Origin: WRDF01 sp031552235
GTDB lineage: Bacteria > Bacteroidota > Bacteroidia > Bacteroidales > Rikenellaceae
Direction of reading: 5' to 3'
Length of the DNA: 64,000 bases
NCBI GenBank assembly: GCA_031552235.1
Contig: JAVBMR010000007.1
Span: forward strand, 1 to 64,000
Made by a program: the position numbers and the translations under genes. Under the pieces are notes generated by a model, which did no database searches, was not told the DNA's origin, and worked only from the letters and a program-made list of their open reading frames with translations. The stretch's first letter is position 1. Every line of letters starts with the position of its first letter. Positions 34,859 to 43,581 of this stretch are shown here, piece by piece.

Positions 34859-37354
34859 TTAGAAATCGATGTACATTGAGAGGTTGATCGCGAAATTGTC
34901 GACTTCCTCGCCGGCATGGCTGTCGCGGTGCGTGAGGCGCCAGATGGCGTTGACGCGGATGAAGCGGAATATGTTCTCTATCCCGGCGCCTGTTTCGATG
35001 TAGGGTTTCGATACGGATGTCATGCCGTCCGGGAAGTTGAGGATGGCCGTATGGTTTGGCGCACTGCCGTCGTTTTTATCGGCGAGCGTACCCCACAACA
35101 TCTTGTAAATGAACACTTCGCGCCATTGCAGTTTCTTCATCAGCGGGATACGCCCGAGGAAGAAGCCTTTGAAATGGTGTTCGTACATCAGCGAAGCCCA
35201 TGTGTCGGAGGCGAATTCGTAGAAATTCATGCACGAGAATGCGCTGTTATCGTAGAAATAAGTGGCGTTTCCTTCGTGGATTTTCAGCAGCGGGTAGGGT
35301 ACACGGCCGAATATCTTCCCGGCAGTGATGTCGAGATGGCTGCGTCCCAGGGGCGGAAGGTTGAACTTATAGTCCACGTTCAGCGTGGTGCGGTAGTATT
35401 CGAAATCGCTGTCGAACACGTCTTTGAGGCCTGCCGCCAGCCCTATGTTTAGGATCGGGTATTTCGTGCTGATATTGACCCTTTTGAAAGGCTTGTTGTG
35501 TATCACTTCGTTCTTCGAAAGCCTTGTGTTCAGCATGATTTCCGACGAGCGTAAGTCGTTCATCGACGTGCCGTCGGGCCTTGTGAACGGGACGTATTCC
35601 GAGGGGCTTAGGTCGCGCCAGTCAAAGGCGAACGTGTTTTCGAAGCCCGGCGTCCACTCCTGTTGGTGCTGTATGCCGAACTTGTCCATCATGACCAGCT
35701 TCTCGGTTTCGCCGCGTGCGAATATCGAGCTGAACAGGTTGCCCGTGGCGAACAGGTCGCGGCCCGCGCTAAGTTGCACCACGTCGCGGCTGCCGTGCAG
35801 TGTCAGCTTGGAGTAGCGCTGCCGCCCGAGCATGAATTCTATGTCGCCGCCGCCTTTGAATTCCCTGTCGGTCGTCCCGTAAGCGCCGTAGCCGCCGATG
35901 CGGACCGTGCGGCTGAAATCGGTGTTCGTTCTGAGTCCCAGCTGGAAACGCGCCCCTTCGAGCTTGTTGAAACTGAATATTTTGTATATGGTGCCGACCT
36001 CCACAGGCCCGGCTTTTTTATAACCAACCACGAACGTGTTTATGACGTCGTACACGGTCCGGAACATCGGGACGTTCTTGACCGAGTCCACCATCGCGTA
36101 GATATCTTTCTCGCGCTCGGTGAGTTCGTATGGCCTCACGCCCGCCCAGAATTGCTCGTCGTTCTTCAGTACGTCGGTGCTGACGGCCATGTTGTTCCTC
36201 TTTTCGACCACCTCTTCCGGGATCTCCGTGTTGACCTTTATGTCCGAGTAGTTGATCTCGCGCTGGCCCATGACCGATATGAGTTTCGACGAGTCGGCCA
36301 TCGACAGCGACAGGTCGGCGACTATGCGGTCCTGTTTTTTGAACCATGTCGAACCGTCGGCCACGATCCCGTTTACGTTCTCCACGTAGAGGCTGCGGAG
36401 CCAGTTGACGTTGATGCCTTTAGCGAGCCTCATCTTGGCCGAGCGCAGCGCCCAGTCGCCCTCGTCGATGTAGATCTCTCCCTGGAAAACGGGATTGGCG
36501 AGGCTCTTCGGCTCGAAATAAATGAAATATGTCTTGCGGCCGTCGACGTCGAAACGGTCGATCAGCGTGTATTCATAGAATGCCCGGCCGTGTTCGCACA
36601 GGGGGCTGGGGACGTTTACGCCGAACAGGTTGATGTAATTGTCATAAACGTTGACGTCGGCGTGGAGGGCGCCGGTGAACTGGGCGAAGTTATAGTCGTC
36701 GATGCCCGATATGCGGCTGGCCGTTATGACCTCCCGTTCAAGCCTCGGGTTTTTGCGGTAATAGTATTCCGATGTCGATTCCGTTATCATGACAGGCAGG
36801 TAGACCTGTCCGGTGATGGCCGATGTGTCGAGCTTCTCGAAGACGAACCCGAAATTCTTTTGCAGCCTTTTGTTGCGGAACTCGGTCTTGTTAGCCAGGC
36901 TGAGGTCCATTTTCGTGTAGGTCGTATATTGGTATGACTCTTTCAGGCTCGGGTCGTTCCTGTATTTGTAGCGCATCACGCTGTCAAGTATGGGATGTGC
37001 GGGGTTTATCCCCGGCCTGACTGCCACGACAGCCATCTGCATTACGCTCGGTTCGAGCTTCACGTCGACGGTGTTGAACGCTCCGTGTTTGACCGGGATC
37101 GTCTGCGCATCGTAGGAGAGCGACGATACTTCGATGTGGCCGACGTTCTCACGCGTTTCGAGGCTGTACACGCCGTCCTTGTCGGTCGAAACCCCTGTGG
37201 TCGTGCCTGTGAACATGACGCTTGCCCTTGCTACCGGGTCGCCGGTAATGGCGTCGGTCACGATGCCTTTCACGCGCGTGAGCGACTGTGCCGAAACGGT
37301 TCCGCACAAGAGTATGCCGCAAGTTATGGCCGTCAGGGCCTTGTAGAAGTTCAT
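34859..37354 (-). CDS. DUF5686 outer-membrane protein with carboxypeptidase-like domain
   Basis: The 831-residue protein has a signal peptide (about 1-22, ending TVSAQ) and a carboxypeptidase-regulatory-like beta-sandwich (about 25-105; VKGIVTDAITGDPVARASV). A long DUF5686 region with alternating aromatic residues and a final strand ending in YIDF follows, consistent with an outer-membrane beta-barrel. DUF5686 proteins are widespread in Bacteroidota and have no established function; the layout resembles TonB-dependent proteins but I see no plug domain. The start at 37354 gives the signal peptide. Confidence 0.82.
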   Translation of the reverse strand: MNFYKALTAITCGILLCGTVSAQSLTRVKGIVTDAITGDPVARASVMFTGTTTGVSTDKDGVYSLETRENVGHIEVSSLSYDAQTIPVKHGAFNTVDVKLEPSVMQMAVVAVRPGINPAHPILDSVMRYKYRNDPSLKESYQYTTYTKMDLSLANKTEFRNKRLQKNFGFVFEKLDTSAITGQVYLPVMITESTSEYYYRKNPRLEREVITASRISGIDDYNFAQFTGALHADVNVYDNYINLFGVNVPSPLCEHGRAFYEYTLIDRFDVDGRKTYFIYFEPKSLANPVFQGEIYIDEGDWALRSAKMRLAKGINVNWLRSLYVENVNGIVADGSTWFKKQDRIVADLSLSMADSSKLISVMGQREINYSDIKVNTEIPEEVVEKRNNMAVSTDVLKNDEQFWAGVRPYELTEREKDIYAMVDSVKNVPMFRTVYDVINTFVVGYKKAGPVEVGTIYKIFSFNKLEGARFQLGLRTNTDFSRTVRIGGYGAYGTTDREFKGGGDIEFMLGRQRYSKLTLHGSRDVVQLSAGRDLFATGNLFSSIFARGETEKLVMMDKFGIQHQQEWTPGFENTFAFDWRDLSPSEYVPFTRPDGTSMNDLRSSEIMLNTRLSKNEVIHNKPFKRVNISTKYPILNIGLAAGLKDVFDSDFEYYRTTLNVDYKFNLPPLGRSHLDITAGKIFGRVPYPLLKIHEGNATYFYDNSAFSCMNFYEFASDTWASLMYEHHFKGFFLGRIPLMKKLQWREVFIYKMLWGTLADKNDGSAPNHTAILNFPDGMTSVSKPYIETGAGIENIFRFIRVNAIWRLTHRDSHAGEEVDNFAINLSMYIDF

Positions 37355-37402
37355 TTCTGGTATATGTGTTGCAGTTAGTAGGTTAATCGGGTAAAGACAC
37401 TG

Positions 37403-37410
37403 CAAAGGTA
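37403..37410 (-). promoter_or_regulatory. -7 box of the DUF5686 gene
   Basis: Minus-strand TACCTTTG, 48 nt upstream of the start codon; -33 not evident. Confidence 0.55.
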
Positions 37411-37572
37411 TGCAATTTTCCCGAGGCGCCGGCACTTTTGGAAAAAAACCGGCCATATAGTCAATTTTGTCGGGAGTATGTGGTCAAAAACAATGCGGCT
37501 GCCGACTGCCGGTTCCGTTTTGCGGAACCTATGTGGGATTATTGTCGCGATGCAAGTGGCGGTGTGGAAATA

Positions 37573-37601
37573 AAGCCGCCGCCCTGACGGGGCGGCGGCT
37601 T
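37573..37601 (-). terminator. Terminator of the aminotransferase gene
   Basis: 12-bp perfect GC stem AAGCCGCCGCCC/GGGCGGCGGCTT, followed on the minus strand by TATTTCC; a weak U-tract but a very stable stem. Confidence 0.65.
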
Positions 37602-37630
37602 CTATCGGACTGGGTGGTGCGCGCCCGTAT

Positions 37631-38833
37631 TTACTTTTTTGTCCGGCCCGGATATACCTTGAGGGCTTCCTCGATACATTCGGCGGCGGCCAGCAGGTTT
37701 TCCTTGTTTATCACGTATGCCACGCGCACTTCGTCGAGCCCGGCATGGGGAGTGACGTAAAAGCCGGTCGCGGGTGCTACCATAACAGTCTGCCCTTTGT
37801 ACGAAAACTCTTCGAGCAGCCACTGGGCGAACCTGTCGCAGTCGTCGATGGGCAGTTTCACGATGGTGTAGAATGCGCCTTTCGGAGTGGGGCAGTAAAC
37901 GCCGTCGATCTTGTTGAGCGCTTCGACTATGCAGTCGCGGCGCGAAATGTACTCGGCAATAACGTTGTCGAAGTATTCCTGGGGGGTGTCTACGGCGGCC
38001 TCTGCGGCGATCTGCGCCAGAAGAGGCGGCGACAGGCGTGCCTGTGCCATGTTCATGCAGGCCTTGTAGACCTCCTTGTTGCGTGTCACGAGGGCCCCTA
38101 ACCTCACGCCGCACATGCTGTAACGTTTCGATACGGAGTCGGCCACGATGACATTTTGCTCGATGCCTTTCAGGTTGAGCGTCGAATAGTGCTGCTGTCC
38201 GTCGTAGCAGAATTCACGGTACACCTCGTCGCAGATGAGGAAAAGGTCGTGTTTCCTGACTATCTCCGCCAGGGTTTCGAGTTCCTTTTTGCTATAAAGA
38301 TAGCCGGTGGGGTTGTTGGGGTTGCACAGCAGTATCGCACGCGTCCATGGCGTGATGTGCTTCTCGAAATCGGCGATGGGCGGCAGCGCGAAGTCGTTTT
38401 CTATGGTGGACTGGATCGGCTTTATGGTCACTCCGGCCTCCATCGCGAAACCGTTGTAGTTGGCGTAGTAGGGTTCCGGCACGAGTACCTCCTCGCCGGG
38501 GTTCATGCACACGGTCATGGCCATGAAAAGCGCCTCCGAGCCGCCGTCGGTCACGAGGAGTTCGTCGATCGAAACGTCGATGTGGTTGCGCTGGTAATAC
38601 TCCACGAGCTTGCGGCGGTAGCTTTCGACGCCTGCCGAGTGGGTGTATTCGAAAATCGTTTCCTCGTTGTTCTTCACCGCCGCTCGCGCAACCGCAGGGG
38701 TCTCTATATCGGGCTGGCCGATATTGAGGTGGAGGACCTTGATGCCGCGGCGCTTGGCGCTCTCGGCATAGGGAACCAGCTTGCGGATCGGGGAGGGTGG
38801 CATCTGCTGCCCTTTGCGTGATAAAGTAGGCAT
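37631..38833 (-). CDS. PLP-dependent class I aminotransferase
   Basis: The 400-residue AspC-like enzyme has the pyridoxal lysine K236 in SVSKRYSMCGVRLG, NPNNPTGYLYSK for substrate and cofactor contacts, and CDEVYREF. It probably transfers amino groups between an amino acid and 2-oxoglutarate (aspartate, alanine or aromatic class); specificity cannot be read from sequence. There is no signal peptide. The ATG at 38833 is preferred over a TTG 9 nt upstream. Confidence 0.9.
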   Translation of the reverse strand: MPTLSRKGQQMPPSPIRKLVPYAESAKRRGIKVLHLNIGQPDIETPAVARAAVKNNEETIFEYTHSAGVESYRRKLVEYYQRNHIDVSIDELLVTDGGSEALFMAMTVCMNPGEEVLVPEPYYANYNGFAMEAGVTIKPIQSTIENDFALPPIADFEKHITPWTRAILLCNPNNPTGYLYSKKELETLAEIVRKHDLFLICDEVYREFCYDGQQHYSTLNLKGIEQNVIVADSVSKRYSMCGVRLGALVTRNKEVYKACMNMAQARLSPPLLAQIAAEAAVDTPQEYFDNVIAEYISRRDCIVEALNKIDGVYCPTPKGAFYTIVKLPIDDCDRFAQWLLEEFSYKGQTVMVAPATGFYVTPHAGLDEVRVAYVINKENLLAAAECIEEALKVYPGRTKK

Positions 38834-38865
38834 AAAAAACAATTTGGATTAAAGTGATTATTTCG

Positions 38866-38873
38866 CAAAAATA
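38866..38873 (-). promoter_or_regulatory. -7 box of the aminotransferase gene
   Basis: Minus-strand TATTTTTG, 32 nt upstream of the start; -33 not evident. Confidence 0.5.
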
Positions 38874-38937
38874 ACAAAAGATTCGCAGTTTGATTTGCGG
38901 CAGTGTTAAAATAAGGCTAAATGTGGATGTTTTGGGC

Positions 38938-38968
38938 TTTGGCTTCCCGCACACTTTTCTTACCTTTG
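38938..38968 (+). promoter_or_regulatory. Promoter of the ABC importer operon
   Basis: -33 TTTG (38938-38941) and -7 TACCTTTG (38961-38968), spacer 19 nt, 28 nt upstream of the first gene. Confidence 0.78.
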
Positions 38969-38996
38969 TGCGTTCCGGTAAAGGTGTTTTAAATAT

Positions 38997-39338
38997 ATGG
39001 TAAAAATCACAAGGCGGGGGTTGCTCATGACCGTGATCATAATACTGATCGCGGGTAAGCTGTTGGAAACGGTTTCGCATCTGGCAGGGGCCATTGTCGA
39101 GATGATGGCCCTGGCCGTATACCTCGTGTTCTGTGCCAGGCGGACTTTCCGCACAATAGGCAGGTTCAAAGAGGCCGAGACCAGCGAAAAAGTGAGGGTG
39201 GGAATATGGTTCGCCCTGCTGATCATAGCCGTTAACATGCTGGTACAGGCCTGTATAGGCGGCGATACGGGGTTCTTCCTCGTGCTTGTGCTGCTGATGG
39301 TGGACGAATTGTCGTACCCTAAACCGGTCAGGCGATGA
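38997..39338 (+). CDS. Small membrane protein heading the importer operon
   Basis: I do not recognise this 113-residue protein. It has about three hydrophobic segments (10-28, 32-47 and 70-103) with a short basic loop (RRTFRTIGRFKEAE) between. Its 3' end overlaps the binding-protein gene by 4 bp, so it is co-translated with the importer and could assist it or sense its substrate. No motif supports a specific role. Confidence 0.7.
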   Translation: MVKITRRGLLMTVIIILIAGKLLETVSHLAGAIVEMMALAVYLVFCARRTFRTIGRFKEAETSEKVRVGIWFALLIIAVNMLVQACIGGDTGFFLVLVLLMVDELSYPKPVRR

Positions 39339-40495
39339 AGCGCTTATTGGCTGTCGTCTTCGCTTGTTCCCTCCTGCCGATGTTCGGCTGCGGGGGCGGG
39401 CGTGCCGCCGCCATTCTGGATGTCGATACGCTGTATATGCCGAAGTTCGCGCATGGGTTCGCCGTTTTCGGCAGCGGCCAAAGTTCCATAGTATCTGTGC
39501 GCGACCCGTGGCAGGGGGCTGAAGGCGTGGAGGCCAATCTGTTCCTCAGAAGGGGAGGGGAAGAACCGCCCGCCGGTTTCGAAGGGGTCGTCGTGGACGC
39601 TCCGTTGAAGAGGGTGGTGTGCATGTCGTCGTCATACGTGGCTTTTATCGACGCACTGGGGGAGATCGATGCCGTGAAAGGGGTGTCGGGGGTGTCGTAC
39701 ATAACCAACGATTCGATCCGGGCGAGGTACGAGCGCGGGCTTGTGCGCGATGTCGGATATGACAACAGCGTGAATTATGAAGTGATCGCCGAGATGCGTC
39801 CCGACCTTGTGATGCTCTACGGTGTCTACGGCGACAACTCGGCCATGACCCGCAAGCTCGCCGAACTCGGCATAAAGTATATATATATAGGTGACTATGT
39901 CGAGCAGTCGCCGCTTGGCAAGGCCGAGTGGATCGTGGCGCTGGGCGAGATGTTCGACAAGCGCGGCCAGGCCGAAGAGGGTTTCAGGCAGGTATGCCAA
40001 AGCTACGAACAGACTTGCGAAGCGGTGGAAATGCACTTCATGATTATGTCGTCGATCCCGCGCAGGCCGAAAGTCATGCTCAATGCCCCATACCGCGACA
40101 CGTGGTTCGTGCCTGGTGACCGCAGCTATATGGTGCAGCTGATAAATGATGCCCGGGGTGAATACGCCTGCGCCGGGGTCGATTCGGAGCAGAGCCGTCC
40201 CATAAGCGGAGAGTCGGCGTACATATTCGCAAACGGCGCGGATGTCTGGCTCAACCCGGGACAGGTGTCGACAAAGGCCGAATTGCTGGCCGAAAACCCC
40301 AAGTTCGGGGAGATACGCCCCGTGACCGGCGGCCGGGTGTTCAACTGCAATAAGCGCAGTACTCCGGGCGGCGGCAGCGATTTCTGGGAATCGGGCGCCG
40401 TGAGGCCCGATATCGTGCTGAAAGATATGGTCAAGATGCTCTACCCGAGGATCTTGCCCGAACATGAGTTGTATTACTTTAAGAAGGTCGAATAG
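39335..40495 (+). CDS. Cobalamin/iron-siderophore-type ABC substrate-binding lipoprotein
   Basis: The 386-residue protein has a lipoprotein signal (PMFGCGGG) and a type III periplasmic-binding fold: RVVCMSSSYVAFIDALGEIDAV in the N-lobe, MRPDLVMLYG and the inter-lobe helix. It should capture a corrinoid, haem or ferric siderophore and pass it to the downstream permease. The gene overlaps the small membrane protein by 4 bp. No cobalamin riboswitch is visible upstream, which slightly favours an iron or haem ligand. Confidence 0.87.
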   Translation: MKRLLAVVFACSLLPMFGCGGGRAAAILDVDTLYMPKFAHGFAVFGSGQSSIVSVRDPWQGAEGVEANLFLRRGGEEPPAGFEGVVVDAPLKRVVCMSSSYVAFIDALGEIDAVKGVSGVSYITNDSIRARYERGLVRDVGYDNSVNYEVIAEMRPDLVMLYGVYGDNSAMTRKLAELGIKYIYIGDYVEQSPLGKAEWIVALGEMFDKRGQAEEGFRQVCQSYEQTCEAVEMHFMIMSSIPRRPKVMLNAPYRDTWFVPGDRSYMVQLINDARGEYACAGVDSEQSRPISGESAYIFANGADVWLNPGQVSTKAELLAENPKFGEIRPVTGGRVFNCNKRSTPGGGSDFWESGAVRPDIVLKDMVKMLYPRILPEHELYYFKKVE

Positions 40496-41542
40496 TTGAC
40501 AGTAGGTAAGCGAAATATGATCGCGTTCGCGGTTGTCGGGGTGCTTATAGTCCTGCTGTTCGCCGCCGATATACTGCTCGGTTCGGCGCAGCTCTCCTCG
40601 GCCGATATATGGGCGGCGATTATGGGCAGGAAAGACGCCGCTGCCGACCCGGCGGCCTATGATACGGCGCGCTCGATAGTTATGAAGTTCCGACTGCCAA
40701 AAGCGGTCGTCGCCCTCATGGCCGGTGCCGCACTCTCGGCCAGCGGCCTCCAGATGCAGACGCTTTTCCGAAATCCCCTCGCAGGGCCTTTCGTGCTGGG
40801 CATAAGTTCCGGGGCGAGCCTCGGCGTGGCGATGTTCCTGCTGGGCCTGCCGATGCTGGGCGCAGGGGTCGTCGGCGAGATGGTGCGCAACTTCGGAATG
40901 GCTGGTTCGGCGTGGATAGGGTCGGCGCTGATATTCCTTGTAATAATGGCCGTCTCGGTCAGGATAAAGGATATAATGGTCATACTCATCCTCGGTATGA
41001 TGATAGGCAGCGCGGCGGCGGCGTTCATCGAAATATTGCAGTATTTCAGCCCCGAGGGTGCTCTGAAGTCATTCGTCGTGTGGTCGATGGCCTCGGTTGG
41101 CGGCGTCACGACAGGCCAGCTTGGAATCCTGCTGCCTGTGTGTACCGTGGGTTTGCTGCTTTCCGTTTTGCTCATCAAACCGCTCAACATGCTCCTGCTG
41201 GGTGAAAATTACGCCCGGACGATGGGGCTTAACATAGGGCTGACGCGCGGGATTATTTTCCTCAGCACGACTCTGTTGGCAGGGACAGTAACGGCTTTTT
41301 GCGGCCCCATAGGGTTTATCGGCATCGCCGTGCCGCATGTGGCGAGGATAATGTTCTCCGAGGCCGACCACAGGGTACTGATGCCGGCTTCGATCATGCT
41401 GGGTGCCGCGGTGATGCTCTTCTGCGATATGATCTCCCAGATGCCGGCGCACGACATTGTGCTGCCAGTCAATACCATAACCGCGCTCCTTGGCATTCCG
41501 ATAGTGATACTCGTGATAACCCGCAACCGCAAGATATTTTAA
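40496..41542 (+). CDS. FecCD-family ABC permease
   Basis: This inner-membrane permease of up to 348 residues has about ten helices and the family sequences FRLPKAVVALMAGAALSASGLQMQ, NPLAGPFVLGISSGASLG and FCGPIGFIGIAVPHVAR. It forms the channel of a BtuC/FhuB-like importer. The start is uncertain: the frame opens with TTG directly after the preceding stop (40496), or an ATG at 40517 gives MIAFAVVGVL. It is followed 2 bp later by the ATPase. Confidence 0.9.
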   Translation: MTVGKRNMIAFAVVGVLIVLLFAADILLGSAQLSSADIWAAIMGRKDAAADPAAYDTARSIVMKFRLPKAVVALMAGAALSASGLQMQTLFRNPLAGPFVLGISSGASLGVAMFLLGLPMLGAGVVGEMVRNFGMAGSAWIGSALIFLVIMAVSVRIKDIMVILILGMMIGSAAAAFIEILQYFSPEGALKSFVVWSMASVGGVTTGQLGILLPVCTVGLLLSVLLIKPLNMLLLGENYARTMGLNIGLTRGIIFLSTTLLAGTVTAFCGPIGFIGIAVPHVARIMFSEADHRVLMPASIMLGAAVMLFCDMISQMPAHDIVLPVNTITALLGIPIVILVITRNRKIF

Positions 41543-41544
41543 CG

Positions 41545-42321
41545 ATGGACACAGAGAGGATATATACCGTTGAGTTGAGGGGACTGACTCTGGGTTACGG
41601 CGACCGGACGCTGTTCGCGGACGCGCAACTCGGCTTCGGCTGGGGCGAGTTCACGGCGCTCATAGGCCGCAACGGCACGGGCAAGAGTACGCTGCTGCGC
41701 ACGATAGCCGCCCTCGCCAAGCCGCTGAAAGGCGAGATAGTGGTGGACGGCCGGCCGCTGGCAGGCATGTCGCCCCGGGAGATAGCCTCGCGCATAAGTT
41801 TCGTTTCGACAGACGAGGTGCGTATCACCAACCTCAAGGTCGCCGACGTCGTGGCGCTGGGACGCGCGCCCTACACCAACTGGATAGGCTCGCTCACGGC
41901 TGAAGACCGGGAAAAAGTCGCCGGGGCGCTTGCCCTTGTCGGGATGTCGGCCTTCGCCCGAAAGGCGATGGACACGCTTAGCGACGGCGAACGCCAAAGG
42001 GTTATGATCGCGCGAGCGCTGGCGCAGGACACGCCAATCATCCTGCTCGACGAACCGACCGCTTTCCTCGACCTGCCCAACCGCTACGAGATATGCCTGC
42101 TGCTGCGCGAGTTGGCGCACAAGCAGAAGAAGACCATCATCTTTTCGACCCACGACATGAGCATCGCCCTCGAATTATGCGACACGATGGCGGTCATCGA
42201 AAACGGCAGCTTCCATTACGGAACGGCCGAGCAGTTGATGAATGACGGTAATATCCAGAGGCTTTTCGCCGGCACATCGGTGCGCTTCGACACCGAAACC
42301 ATGACGGTCAGGATGAAATGA
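41545..42321 (+). CDS. ABC transporter ATP-binding protein (FecE/BtuD type)
   Basis: The 258-residue ATPase powers the importer. Walker A IGRNGTGKST, signature LSDGERQRVMIARALAQ, Walker B ILLDEPTAFLD and the switch histidine in STHD are intact. The start MDTERIYTVELRGL lies 2 bp after the permease stop; a longer frame from 41299 overlaps the permease and is rejected. It is the last gene of a four-gene operon. Confidence 0.92.
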   Translation: MDTERIYTVELRGLTLGYGDRTLFADAQLGFGWGEFTALIGRNGTGKSTLLRTIAALAKPLKGEIVVDGRPLAGMSPREIASRISFVSTDEVRITNLKVADVVALGRAPYTNWIGSLTAEDREKVAGALALVGMSAFARKAMDTLSDGERQRVMIARALAQDTPIILLDEPTAFLDLPNRYEICLLLRELAHKQKKTIIFSTHDMSIALELCDTMAVIENGSFHYGTAEQLMNDGNIQRLFAGTSVRFDTETMTVRMK

Positions 42322-42349
42322 TTTTTTTAGAGAATTTTTATTGAAAATA

Positions 42350-42380
42350 TTTGCAACTAATATCTTTTTACCTATCTTTG
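42350..42380 (+). promoter_or_regulatory. Promoter of tRNA-Glu
   Basis: -33 TTTG (42350-42353) and -7 TATCTTTG (42373-42380), spacer 19 nt. Confidence 0.8.
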
Positions 42381-42414
42381 CACCGCTGAAACACCAAAAA
42401 GGCACAGCAAATCT

Positions 42415-42486
42415 GGCCCATTCGTCTATCGGTTAGGACGCAAGATTTTCATTCTTGAAAGAGGAGTTCGATTCTCCTATGGGCTA
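42415..42486 (+). tRNA. tRNA-Glu (anticodon TTC)
   Basis: Cloverleaf with acceptor GGCCCAT/ATGGGCT (first pair G-U), discriminator A, anticodon stem CAAGA/TCTTG, loop TTTTCAT (TTC) and T-arm AGGAGTTCGATTCTCCT. It lies 65 bp before rpsT. Confidence 0.94.
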
Positions 42487-42496
42487 CGAAAGAGCG

Positions 42497-42523
42497 GCAC
42501 GCCGCATAAGGCGCGCTTTTTTA
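42497..42523 (+). terminator. Imperfect terminator between tRNA-Glu and rpsT
   Basis: GCACGCC-gcataa-GGCGCGC with one mismatch, then TTTTTTATTT. No -7 box is seen between it and rpsT, so read-through may supply rpsT and rpmH. Confidence 0.6.
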
Positions 42524-42551
42524 TTTAAAAGACAATTTACGGAACAAAGAT

Positions 42552-42803
42552 ATGGCAAACCACAATTCGGCTAAAAAGAGAATTCGCCAGACCGAGGTTA
42601 AAAGGATTCAGAACCGTTACTATCACAAAACGACACGTAACGCAGTGAAGGCTCTCCGCAACACGTCGGACAAGAGCGCCGCTGAAGCACTCCTCCCTAA
42701 GGTAACGGCTATGCTCGACAAGTTGGCAAAGAAGAACATCATCCACGCCAACAAAGCAGGCAACCTCAAGAGCAGCCTCCAGAAACAGGTTAACACCCTG
42801 TAG
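42552..42803 (+). CDS. rpsT: 30S ribosomal protein S20
   Basis: The 83-residue, very basic helical protein binds 16S rRNA. MANHNSAKKRIRQTEVKRIQNR and NIIHANKAGNLKSSLQK are diagnostic for S20. It lies between tRNA-Glu and rpmH with no promoter of its own that I can see. Confidence 0.96.
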   Translation: MANHNSAKKRIRQTEVKRIQNRYYHKTTRNAVKALRNTSDKSAAEALLPKVTAMLDKLAKKNIIHANKAGNLKSSLQKQVNTL

Positions 42804-42880
42804 TTCCGGGCCGGATTCATAGTGTCCGGCGTGCCGGGCGCACCAACAACAACGAACAAATAAAAAAGAAATAAACGACC

Positions 42881-43036
42881 ATGAAAAGGACTTATCAGCC
42901 ATCGCGCAGGAAAAGGATCAACAAGCACGGATTCCGCGCAAGGATGTCAACCCCGAACGGCCGCAAGGTACTTGCCGCTCGCCGTGCAAAGGGACGCAAA
43001 AAACTTACTGTTTCATGCGAAACCCTCGCTAAGTAA
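42881..43036 (+). CDS. rpmH: 50S ribosomal protein L34
   Basis: A 51-residue basic protein that starts MKRTYQPSRRKR and contains HGFRARMSTPNGRKVLAARRAKGRKKL, the complete L34 signature. It lies 77 bp after rpsT and before a strong terminator. The usual bacterial neighbours rnpA and dnaA are absent here. Confidence 0.96.
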   Translation: MKRTYQPSRRKRINKHGFRARMSTPNGRKVLAARRAKGRKKLTVSCETLAK

Positions 43037-43064
43037 GCCTGATTTAAGGTTGTACGATAAAAAA

Positions 43065-43094
43065 AATGCCCCGATTTTCGGGGCATCTTTTTTT
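43065..43094 (+). terminator. Terminator after rpmH
   Basis: ATGCCCCGA-tttt-CGGGGCAT followed by a T-run. Ends the tRNA-Glu/rpsT/rpmH region. Confidence 0.88.
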
Positions 43095-43569
43095 AATCTC
43101 TGCGGTTTAATTCCTCGCTGCTTGCTTCGCCTGATAAATTCGGATCAGTCCGAAAATTAGATTGGCAAATTTGTTTTAAGGATACATGGTTGTTATGCCT
43201 GTTTCCTCGTCAGGCCGAAGCTCGCGGCGGGATGATAGCAACGAAGTGAATAGCAGCCCTCCGCATGGCGGAGCTTCGGGCTGACGACCTTCTGCGAAGG
43301 CCGGAAAACAAGCCGCTTAAAATACCACCGGCTAAAATCCAGATTGATCCATAAATTCACATTCCGTGGCTGCGGGGGTCGGCACAAAATGCCGGGCCGC
43401 CGGACTGCCTTGTGATCCGGAAAAATACCTCTCCGGCAAAAGGAATAATTCCGTTCTTTTTTGTGTCCGTTTTGTTGTGCCGGTGCCTCCCGGTACACGG
43501 AGTGCTTTGTTGTGAATAAGCATTTTATATCTTTACGTATAAGCCCGCACGATTGAGCCTGACTTTTCC
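43095..43569. other. Gene-free region with several palindromes
   Basis: About 475 bp with no credible gene. A block at 43200-43310 (GCCCTCCGCATGGCGGAGCT and GAAGGCCGGAAAACA) resembles the interior of the MITE-like elements. GGTGCCTCCCGGTACACGG near 43481 resembles the HU module hairpin. Confidence 0.45.
43437..43453. repeat. Solo MITE-like element end
   Basis: CAAAAGGAATAATTCCG is the inverse of the family end (CGGAATTATTCCTTTTG). No partner end was found to its left within 300 bp, so it is probably a partial or rearranged copy. Confidence 0.45.
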
Positions 43570-43577
43570 TATCTTTG
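43570..43577 (+). promoter_or_regulatory. -7 promoter box of mqnE, 4 nt before the start codon
   Basis: TATCTTTG (43570-43577) with the ATG at 43582, so the transcript should start at or within the first codons. No -33 TTTG. Confidence 0.6.
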
Positions 43578-43581
43578 CCGC

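Noticed and set aside
34642..34917. N-terminal extension of the GH76 protein
   Set aside because: It would place a lipoprotein signal 90 residues inside the protein and overlap the DUF5686 gene.
38997..39340. Cobalamin riboswitch before the ABC importer
   Set aside because: The leader between promoter and first gene is only about 28 nt and has no B12-box sequence.
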